Origin: Anolis sagrei
Taxonomy: Eukaryota > Chordata > Lepidosauria > Squamata > Anolidae
Assembly: GCF_037176765.1 (NCBI RefSeq)
Contig: NC_090024.1
Coordinates: 161,306,778 to 161,370,777 of the forward strand
Reading direction: 5' to 3'
Length of the DNA: 64,000 nt
Shown here: in pieces, positions 47,513 to 58,600 of the stretch
How the letters are laid out: each line of letters starts with the position of its first letter
Position numbering within the stretch: position 1 is the first letter of the stretch
Translations under genes and position numbers: made by a program
The notes under the pieces: generated by a model
The model's database searches: none
What the model saw: only the letters and a program-made list of their open reading frames with translations
Told to the model about the DNA's origin: nothing

Positions 47513-47623
47513 ATGGCAACAAAGAAGCAGCTGATGAAAGCCATCAGTGTGTCTGAATTCGGTGACCCTGAAGTGCTGAAGCTGAAGAAAGACCTTCCAG
47601 TGCCAGATCCAAAAGAGAACGAG
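47513..47623 (+). CDS. CRYZ: CRYZ coding exon 1 (residues 1-37)
   Basis: The exon probably starts at 47507 after a TTTGCCAG acceptor, only six bases before the ATG, so an upstream non-coding exon is implied. It encodes [20 protein letters not shown], then [10 protein letters not shown]; the donor is GAG|GTAAAA. The length equals human exon 2 (37 codons). Confidence 0.94.
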
Positions 47624-50600
47624 GTAAAAACGAAACTCATAATTGAATAAAGATTTATGCAACAGAAAAGAAAATGTGTTATTTCTGCCACTACTTCTAC
47701 TTCTAGGAGCTTTATCCAGTTTTCACTATGGCAGTCCTAAGTGGCAGCAGCAAGAAGACGTTGTTCAAGGATTGTAATACATTTCCATTTCTCAGGCTGG
47801 AGCTATACTGCCTTATAATCCAGATTGGATTATATGAGTCTACACCGCCATATAATCCAACCCAAAATATATTAAATCTGGATTTAATATAGCGGTGTAG
47901 ATGGGGTGTTGTCAGAAATATCACTGGTTTAATGAGGGAAACACTGCTTTTATTGCCCTGGGCTTGCTTTAACTCAACAGTTCCTTGAGGTGAAAGATCT
48001 GAGAAATAAAATTATTATTATTAATTTATATGCTACTTTTTCTCTCTTAATGAGACTCAAAGCATTAAACAGTACTAACAGCATATACCATTCAAATCTA
48101 AAGACTATAAATACTAAAACGGAATTAAATATAGAACTATATACAGAAAAACTGAATATAACTGCAATGGCTAATGGAAATGGATAATAGATAGACCTTG
48201 GACTGGAACTTTGGACTCTGACTTGGATTTAAGATTGGGCTTGGCTATGTTTTAGTATTTTATAGTTCTCTTATTTTAATATATATTTATAATTAATTGT
48301 CTATTTAATGTTGATTTGGTTTGTATTGTGACTGTTTGTGGTTGTTGGCATCTAATGGCTGCCAGCTGTAAGCCCCCTGTGTCCCCCCTCATGGGGTTGA
48401 GAAGGATGGGATATACATGTTTGAAATAAATACATAAATACATACACATATTTCATTGCACAATATTCACAATATTCACACTTCTCCTCTTTTTTCATCA
48501 AAAAGGGGGGTGCGACTATTATGTGAGGAAATAAAATATCTCCCTTTGATTCTCCAGTTTCTTTCTTTCTTTTTTAAAAGTAATAAAATGCCTTACCTCT
48601 GAAAGGGAGGGAGGAGGTGATCCAGCTCCAAACAAACAGCTCCATTCCATTTTTAAAAAACTACAGAGCCATTTGGGGCTGATTTTCTCTTCTTTCCTTC
48701 TTTCTCCAAAGGAAAGGCAGTTTAAAAACTATAAATGGAGACATCTGAAGCTCCAATCTTCCCTCCTTCTTTCTTCCTTCAGAGGCAAGACAGAGTTTTT
48801 TTTAAAAAAGCTAAAATGGAACCCTTTGGAAGGAGAGAAGATCTGAGTTCCAGAGATCACCATTTTAAGACTGCCTTGTCTTGGAGAAAGGAAAGAGGAA
48901 GCAAGACTGGAGCTTCAGAGATCTCTATTCCTTCGATTTTAAACTGTCTTGCCTTTGGAGAAGGAAGGGAGGCAGAATCAGCTCCAAATGGCCCTGCGAC
49001 TCTTGTGCGAGGAATACAAAAATACCAATTTTGCCACCCCCACCCCCCCAAATGGGAATGTGACTATAAGAAAGTCGTGACTAAGTATACTATGAAATAT
49101 GGGTAGTTTAAAGCATTAAAACTCTCAGATTGGGTATTTTTTTTCTGGACATTCAGTAGTTAAAACTGGACTCTTAGGAGCCCTCGGTGATGCAATAGGG
49201 TAAACCCTTGTGCTGGCAGGACTGATGACTGACAGGTCAGCTGTTCAAATCTGGGGAGGGAGGGTTGAGCTCCCTTTGTCAGCTCCAGCTCCCCATGTGG
49301 GGACATGAGAGAAGCCTCCCACTAGGATGGTAAAACATCAAAACATATGGGCTTCCCCTGGGCAATGGCCTTGCAGCTGGCCAATTCTCTCACACCAGAA
49401 GTGGTTTGCAGTGTCTCGAGTTGCTTCTGACATGAAAAACAAAAAAACAAACAACCCTGGACTCTTGAAAGTTAGTTTAGAAAGTAGTCCGATTCCCGTT
49501 ATTCACTGTAGTAATACTACATTTATTTTCTTTAAAGTCTGTTGACGTTGAGGCTATCTCTGATGACTTGGGGGCAGCTGGGCTGGGGCTGGGAGAGGCC
49601 ATATGAGGTCTATGAGCTGTACTTCCCCTCATCAACAACAAATGCAGTGTCATCCTCCAGGTTCTCATTAAGGTTCACGCATGTGGTGTTAATGCAATGG
49701 ATACCTATATTCGTGCTGGGACATATCCAGAAGCACAAGTCTTACCTTATATACCTGGTACAGATGTGGCTGGAGAGATACAAAAAGTTGGGAAGCACGT
49801 AGATGCATTCAAGGTATTCCATTTTAAACAGTTTATTTGCTGTCTTTTATTTAGTACAGTTTGAGCAACATCTTCTTGTGAGATGCAATTTCTATATCAC
49901 CTGTATTTCGGAACTGCTGCCTATAGATTTCAATGTTCATTGCCACTTATTGGCTTTACTGTTTTATTTTCTACTAAACTGATACCTGCAAATATGTTCT
50001 TGTCCAAAACTGATTTCTACATCTGATACCATACAACTACCAGCTGTCCGGTACTCCATAAAGATTTTGGCCTGTAATGTTTTTTTATAGTTACTTTCCC
50101 TAATTTTTGAAGTTGTTGAAAGAAACATTATCTTAATTAGAAAAACAAAATAACCCATTATAACTTGCTTTGCCATTCCTTAGATCAGGGGTGTCCAAAC
50201 TTTTAAAACTGACAGCCAGTTCACGGTCCCTCAGCTTGTTGGGGGGCTAGACTATAGTTTGAGAAAAACATAAACACATTCCTATGCACACTGCACATGT
50301 CTTATTTGTAGTGCATGAACGAACAATACAATATATAAAATGAAGGACAATTTTAAGTGCACCAGTCTTTCAATGGGAAGTGTGGGCCTGCTTTTGGCTG
50401 ATGAGAGAGTCAAGTTAATTAGAAGTGTTGTTGCGTGTCTTCAAGTTGTTTCAAACTGTGGCATATGCTGCCTCAGAGTCTGGTGGAGTCTCTTTCTGTG
50501 GAGGTTTTTCAGCAGAGGTAGCATGGCCATCTGTCAAGAGGGCTTTGGTTGTGGCAGAGAAGCATATAGTTGTTACCTGTCTCTCCCCTTTTCTTCCCAA

Positions 50601-52653
50601 GGGAGGAGCCGCAGCAAAGGGCAGCCTTTTTGGAAAACATGGGGTGGCAACATGGGATGACGGTAAAGCGGAGAAGGAAGATATGGAGGGAGGGAAGCCA
50701 GGCAGGTGCTCAATCTCCAGGGTCCACCCTTTCTAGCAATGCAGCAGAAGCGGCAGTGAGCACCTGGGGTAAGCTGGGCAATTGGGGAGCCTTCCTCTGT
50801 CAACAACTGAAGCTTAGTTCTGACAAGACAGAGGTCCTCTAGGTCAGTTATTCGGCCGATCAGGGTAGAAGGTGGCAACCTGTACTTGACGCGGTTCCAC
50901 TCCCCCTGAAGACACAGCTTTGCAGTTTGGGGGTCCTTCTGGACTCAGTGCTGACGTTTGATGCTCAGGTGTTGGCGGTGGCTGGGAGAGCTTTTGCACA
51001 GTTGAAGCTTGTGCACCAGCTGCAACCGTACCTCAAGAAGTCTGACTTGACCATTGTGGTCCTCACCTTAGTTACCTCAAGGTTGGATTACTGTAATGCA
51101 CTCTACATGGGGCTGCCCCTGAAGATGGCTTGGAAACTGCAGTTGGTGCAAAGATTGGTGGCCAGGTTGCTAACCGGAGCAAACTACAGTTCTCTCTGGA
51201 TGGAGGTGAACTACAACTCCAAAACTCTAGGTCAATGCCCACCAAACACTTCCAGTAATTTCTGTTGGTCATGGGAGTTCTTTGTGCTAAGTTTGGTTCA
51301 TTTGGTTCAATTTCATCATTGGTGGAGTTCAGAGTTATAGGTGTACTATAAATCCCAGCAACTACAACTCCCAAATTACAAAACAACCCCCCCCCCCCCC
51401 ATCCCACCAGTATTCAAATTTGGGTGTATTGGGTATTTGTGCCAAATTTGGTCCGGTGAACGATTCATAACAGTAGCAATATTACAGTTCTGAAGTAGGA
51501 ACAAAAATGTCATGGTTGGGGGGTCACCACAACATAAGGAACTGTATTAAGGGGTCACGGTATCAGGAAGGTTGAGAACCACTGCTCTAAGTGGTTCGGG
51601 AACTGTCTATCTTCATAACCGCATCTTCCCCTCCAAACCTGTGCAATCTCTAAGATTCTCTGGGGGTGCTCTTCTCTTGATTCCACCTCTGTCTCAGGCA
51701 TGGTTGGTGGGGACGAGAGAGAGGGCCTTCTCAGTTGTGGCCCCTGGCTCTGGAACTCCCTCCCCAGGGAGATTAGGCTAGCACCCACCCTGTCCACTTT
51801 CTGCAAAGAGTTAAATACACGGATGTTCCACTGTGCTTTTGAGTAGACAATTCCCTAGATAGCTGCCCCCAGCTAGGACCCTAATTCTTGTCCTTGCACT
51901 TTGCTATTGCTCTTAGCCTTACTGTTGCCATATCACCTATGCTGCCATATGACCTGTGACCTATGCACTTTACTCACTAGCCTATTCTTTAAATTATTTT
52001 TGCACCAGTCCGTCCACCTGTGACGATAAATTGAATTTGTTATTGGTTGTTGGTTTTGATGCCTGTTTTATATATTGTTACAATATTGTTGTTTTATTTA
52101 GTTTTATAACTGTTCTTATGCATTTTAGTGTGTTACATTTTTAACTGTACTGATTGGGCTTGGCCCTATGTAAGCCGCCCCGAGTCCCTTGAGGGAGATG
52201 GAGGCAGGGTACAAAAAATAAAGTTATTATTATTATTTGCAAAGAAATAAAGAAAAAGTTGCAGGGAAGAGACAGAGACAAGGGATGCTGGGATGGGCTG
52301 CCTGAGGCCAGAGCCACCTGAGGAGAAGGTAATGTTTAATCGGCGTGAAGGGATGCAACAAGCTGCCATCTCTCTTTCTCTTCTCCTGAGGAGCCTGGCT
52401 TTTCCAGGGCCCTGATTCCCAAGAAGGAAGGAAGGGAGGAAGGAAGGAAGCCAAGAGAGGGAGAAAGGAATGAAACAAGGGAGGCTTGGAGAGAGAGGCT
52501 TGGAGAGAGAGGGCCAGGGGAAATTTGAACAGAGGCTGCAATTGGCCCCGGGCCAGATTTGGACATGCCCACCTTAGATGATAAAAAATAAGGTAAAAGA
52601 AATATGGAATTAATGTGTAAAATTGACTATGTGTAAATCACTCATGTTCAAAT

Positions 52654-52698
<45 letters not shown>

Positions 52699-55600
52699 TG
52701 AGATATGTAGCAGTCAGTTGTACAAAATAGTTATTACAAAGACAGTAAATCAGATAGTTGGCCTTGTGTGATTTTCATTTTCAATTTTGATATAATTTTT
52801 AAAAGAACTTTTGCAGAAACCCCTATGATGATTTTATGGAAACCTAGGAAATTCAGTTTGAAACTGTCCTGTGCTATTTCTGTGGCTGTCTTGTGTTTAA
52901 TTAACCCAGAATTGAATTTTGCCACTACTTTTCCTTCCACAACAATTGCAGAAGACACTTGGGTGAAGTGCTTCATTTTTGTGCATTTGTTTTCTTCTAC
53001 CAGAAAGGAGATCGGGTTTTTACCCTTGGTACAGTTACTGGTGGTTACGCTGAATTTACTGTTGCAGCAGCTGATACAGTCTTTCCCTTGTCTGCTAAAC
53101 TGAACTTCAAGCAAGGTGCTGCAATCGGAGTTCCTTATTTTACAGCATATCATGCTCTGTTTCAAAGGTAAGATGCCATCCTAAAATAGCCTTTAACCAA
53201 TACAATATTTTTTTTGTTTCCTCACCATTTTTTCCTTTCTATAATAATGTCAAAATTATTCTGTGTTTTTTCAGAGAAGTCATCAAACCAGGAGAAACTC
53301 TGCTAATCCATGGAGCAAGTGGAGGGGCAAGTATCATGAAAAACCATCCTTTGCTTTTAAAAGGACTTATTCCAGATTTAATGCTTTAAATACTGAGAGG
53401 AAGCATGGCCCAGGGACCTGATGGTTTGCTCTGATCACAATGTTTTTTATTTGCATGACAAAGGAATGTTGAAAAACCAAACCAGAGGTTTTCTGAAAAC
53501 TGATTACATCCTTGAATAAAACTTAAGTTAAATTGCACAGCTTAATGACAGTTATTGTTTTTATTAATGTTCCTGTAAGCATCGTGGTGAGGTTTAAAAT
53601 CTGCCTGTATTTTGCCAAGATCGGTGCTTCTTAAACTGTGGGCCCCAACCATAAACGGGCTCCCTTTATTTAGCTCAGTGGTTCCTAACCTGTGGTCTGT
53701 GGACCACCTGTGGTCCACAAGAACTAAAATATGGTCCGTAGCCTCACTGTTACTACACTGTTGCAACAAGAGTGACTAGTCTCACAAAACCTTCAAATAG
53801 TGCCAAGGCTTATTAAATACGGTTTTCTGTGGGTGAGCAGATGGCGACTACTGGATGGCATATGTTCTGTATCAGAAACTAGAGCTGATATGGTCTAGTC
53901 AATGCAATATTCTGAATCAGCACCCTAAATAACCAAACCGAATCTAGTTGATGAAAAACTTTGGTACTAATGTTGGAGAGTGGTCCCTGGTCAACAAAAG
54001 GTTGGGAGCCACTGCTTTAGCTCAATATTATTGTTGTTGTTTATTCGTTCAGTCACTTCTGACTCTTTGTGACTGCATGGACCAGCCCACGCCAGAGCTC
54101 CCTGTCAGCCATCACCCAGCTCCTTCAAGGTCAAGCCAGTCACTTCAAGAATACCATCCATCCATCTTGCCCTTGGTCAATATTGGGTCACAAAAATTTC
54201 ACAAGAGTAAAAGGTTTCTGAATGCTACCTATTTACACAAATCTGTTTGCAACAATGTGCAGTGTTTACAATGAACTCTGCAGAAAATGCTTCCGCTGTA
54301 CTCCACAGTGTGTTTAACAAGCCCCACAAATGCTCAGTTATTATCAATAACGTACCTATTTCATATATCTATATACCCAGGATCACCTACAACTTTTCTG
54401 GGTGACAGGGGGTCCTGAGTGGAAAAACTTTTAGAAGCCTTGGCCTAGATTAAATCCACTAGGCCACATAGGCTAGCTATGCAAATATCAAGGCTCTTCA
54501 TGTGACCTCCTTATGATCATGAAAGGCATATGAGAACTCAATACTGTGTTTTGTGGTTGCTGAAGGTAAAATCACGGGACTCCTGCTCTGTAGTTGCAAT
54601 TGTGCCCAAGGCCTAGCATATGGTTTATCCTTCTTTCTCCCAAATGCAGTTAGTTTTTTTGGCATTTACATGTATTTACTGAACTGGAAGATTTCACTGC
54701 TATTAAACCTCCTTTGTGTATAAAGCTTGCTATTGACTGTATTGGCAATTTTTAGGAAAGGCTTTTTGAGCATTCTCTTCAAAGTTAGTGAGCTCATTCT
54801 ACAGAGTTCCTCTAATACAGGTGTCCCGGCATTTGTCATCATGTCCTAGTGCTGGCTAGAACTGCTAGAAGTTTTACTTGGTTGTGCACATTTATATATT
54901 CCAACAGGCTGGGTCATCTGTGGGCTGCCCATGCCTGTAGCAATACATAAATGTGCACAACCAAGCTGTCATCTATGTGGCCCTCAAGTATGGTGTTCAC
55001 AGGAAATTGCTTATACCTGTCTTGAGAATTTCAAGACTGGATTAATGAATGCAGTGATTGAGCTATTCGCAGAAATTATTTGGGAAATATGTATATATGG
55101 TTGGAAGGTTTCATTATTATTTTCCCTAATTTTGTTCGCATATTTCTTTGCACAGCAGCAAAGATTTTAAATCTTACAGGAACAGCCAAGACCTGTGGTT
55201 GTGTGCATGGTCGTGATGAAAGGGCACTCTCTGTCTTGGCTTTCCATGATATTTCTCCTTGACATGTAATTTTCTAATTAAGTCAGCGCAGGGAGGACCT
55301 GTTATTGTGGGTCCACCTTGTAAATACGGTACTCCACCAAGAGAACACTTTTGGCATCTTCCAAAAACTGATAGCATAACCTTGCCTGCAATGAAGTTTG
55401 CATTGCTGACTTTGTAATTTGGTTTTTGGGTCAAAATGGTGGAGCCATGATTCATCGATAGTCACATATCTATTAAAGAATTTCTGTATGTCCATCTGAA
55501 ACGTTGTAAATGTTGCCACTGCCATGCTAATATTCACACAACATTCTTCCACATTTAAATTCCTGACACCCTTGTTTTTTCCCTTTATCCCTAATAAAAA

Positions 55601-58600
55601 ATCCTGACATCATCTTTTCACAATATCATATGACACTGCATATTCAACCAAAGTTTTCAACATATCATTCTGGATATCTGTAGGAGTCATCCCCTTCTTT
55701 TGCAGGTACTTAATCACCGCTCTCTGTGACAGGATCCATTCTCCTACTGAGTCACTACTTCTACTCCTTCACAAACCCATAATGAAAAAACAACTTGTAC
55801 AAGTGTGTAATTTTGTGTGCACACTACATAGACATTGTTCATTATTACTGCTCAAAATCAAAATCATGGCACAATTCTAAGTGGGTCTAGAGTGGAGCAT
55901 ATAGATCAGTCATCATATTTTGCAATTTTAGAAAAGGATGCTCAGCCTGTATGCCATTTTAACATACTGCTGCTGGAAATGGCGACACATTATTTGTTGA
56001 CTCTTCTTGTCTTTGATTTCTTCTTTATCTCAACTTTCTTAGGTTGGAATGGCAGCATGCCAGATTGCAAGAGCTCATGGCATGACTGTCTTGGGTACAG
56101 CTGGTTCTGAAGCAGGAATGAACCAGATTTTAAAAAATGGAGCTCATTGTGTTTTTAATCACAGAAAGAGGGCTTACTTGTACCAAATTAAGGTAATTTG
56201 GTCTCAAATCCAATTGTTAGTCCCATATAGAATAGATCTGTGTAATTACTGTTGACTTATTAAACTGCATTGGTTTAAGAGGTCTACTCTCTGGCTTGCA
56301 CTAAGAATTCAATGTTAAGTCTTAAAATGCAAGCCCATGTGTCTCTTCAGAAATCAGTTTCATTTAATTACGTTTACTCACAAATATGTATGTCTAGGTT
56401 GCCACTTTATGGTATAATTCCCAGCAAATTTGTTTGGAGCATTTTCCAACAGACTTTAGTAGACCTTATTCAGGGTAAATAGGGATAGCATTTGAGCTTT
56501 AACATAGTATTTCGGAACTTTCATTTAATATTCAGAACTCCTTTCAATTCAGTGATAGCCTCATTTTTACTGTTTTTGTTATCTAATTCAAACAAATTTA
56601 CCCTTTCTCTGTGAAATCATTATTATTTTGTCTGCAACAATACACCACAGTGAACACTTTTAGATTTTCCTAACTCAGGCTGAAATAGAAAGTTCATGGG
56701 AAGTTAGCTTAGCCTCAAGACTAAGTTGTTTGAAGGACTGTATTTTCTTTTATGAACCTGCTTGGAGATCTCTTGGGGAAGCCTATTTCTGTGTCCACTT
56801 TTAAAGGTACATTACGTGAGAAACTGCTGCATATTATCTTTACACACATGTGATAACCTGTCTGTTTCAACAAGCAATTGAGGACTTATTGTACCAGCCA
56901 TATTCCTGTCTTAACAATATGCTGGATTTTTAGATTTGTTATTATGCTATGAATTATAAAATATATCAAATTGCCTCAGCACTATTCATTTATCTGACAG
57001 GAAGCAACTGGTACCCAAAATATAGATGTGATATTAGAGATGCTGGCTAATGTCAACCTTTCTGAAGACCTGAAACTGCTGTCAAAAGGAGGAAGAGTGA
57101 TGGTATGCACCCACTTCAACAGCTTAAGGAGAATCTTACAGTAAACACCATTCTTACATAATCAGTTTGCTTCTGATTTTTGTGATGCTAGGTTCAATCT
57201 ATCAGGGGGTCTTCTGTTTGGAAGCTTTTGTCTTTCTCTGAAAATGAGAGAGTGCGACATCCGGAAGGTCACGGTGGTTTTCATGACTGAACAGGGTTTT
57301 GAACTCTGGTCTCCGGAGTCATAGGCCAATGCTCAAAGCATTATATGACTACGAGAAACTTAGATTTTAGAATCTCCTTTTCCCCATCTCTTTTGTGACA
57401 GATTGTGGGTTGTCGAGGACTTATCGAGATAAATCCTAATGATATGATGTTGAAAGAATCAATTATCAGAGGAATTTCATTCATCTCTTCATCTAAGGTA
57501 AATAAAGGAAAGGATGAAATATGTTTATATCATTTTAAAAGAAAAAGCAACATGGTGTTTTTGTTATAGAGCCTCTTTCATAACCATAGTTCTCCATGCA
57601 TTATAGCAAGAGATGCACAATATGTGGGTCACTTGTGGCTCCTCACCTTTTAAGGTGCTCTTCCAGCCACTTTCCCCACAACCCAGATGATCAAGATCTT
57701 CCAGTTCATCCCAGTGAAGCCACTGCTTTTCCACCACAGCAGCGGAAAATGTCATCTCCTTGGAGAAGGGAAGAGAATGCTCTATTTGATCCCTACATCC
57801 TAGATATGAGGAGGCTTAAGGCCCTAGCCCACTATATGGTGTAGGAACAACAAAGACGTACACATATACAAGTGTCCCTGCACATTCCCAGGCAACAGTC
57901 TTGGTCTAAGGCAGAATTTTATTCAAGGGTCTTCTGACTTCTGTTATTATTGTCTAGGGTTACAAAAGTAACATTCTGCTATACTGTAATTATGAGATTT
58001 TTTTCTGTTTTTTATTTACTCTAGCCACCCTTTCCTTCAGAGGGAGGGTGAGCTTGTGGGATAGTAGACTAGTATATTGAAAGAGACAGAAGTGAGAGGG
58101 ACCTAGAGGAAATGGTGCTGAGGCATTAGTTGATTTATCATTCCCATTACAGCTTTTTGCCATATCTGTGGGACCTTCCACATAGCCTTATATCCCAGAA
58201 TATCAAGGCAGAAAATCTGAGTGTGGATTCAGATAACCCAATTCAAAGCAGACATTGTGGGATTTCCTGCCTTGATATTCTGGAATATAGGGCTGTGTGG
58301 AAGGGCCATGAGTTTTTCCTCAGGTCCCAAGAATGGTTTTTCAAGGGATTTCTTTGTTCAGTGGGCCGAGAAGACCTGCCCACCGGAGGAATCCTCAAGG
58401 AGATTTCTGACTTAAGTGCCCACTTTTCAGAATCTAACCCTACCTTTTCTGCTGTGTAACTCAGCAAAATTGGTTTATTAACATAAGCTACTATATACTG
58501 AGCCAGATCAGTGTTTCTTCTAGTTCAGTCCCATTGACACTGATTGCCAGAAGCTCTTCTGAATTTCAGGTAGGATTCTTCCCTAACCCTAGTTACCCAG

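Larger units (their letters stand above)
50186..52571. mobile_element. hAT element holding an L2 that holds another hAT
   Basis: Outer ends CAGGGGTGTCCAAACTTTT and AGATTTGGACATGCCCA are inverted, with CCTTAGAT perfectly duplicated outside (50178-50185, 52572-52579). The left part matches the hAT family at 41.8 and 61.9 kb. The middle, about 50745-52235, is an L2 LINE. The whole lies in the CRYZ intron between coding exons 2 and 3. Confidence 0.78.

Noticed and set aside
48735-49106. 123-codon plus-strand ORF as a novel CRYZ-intron gene
   Set aside because: It lies within the MITE at 48449-49104, is low in complexity, and has no family resemblance.
53327-53332. GT at 53331 as the true donor of CRYZ coding exon 4
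   Set aside because: It adds four bases and shifts the frame relative to the next exon, which opens with the conserved VGMAA. The GC donor keeps the frame.
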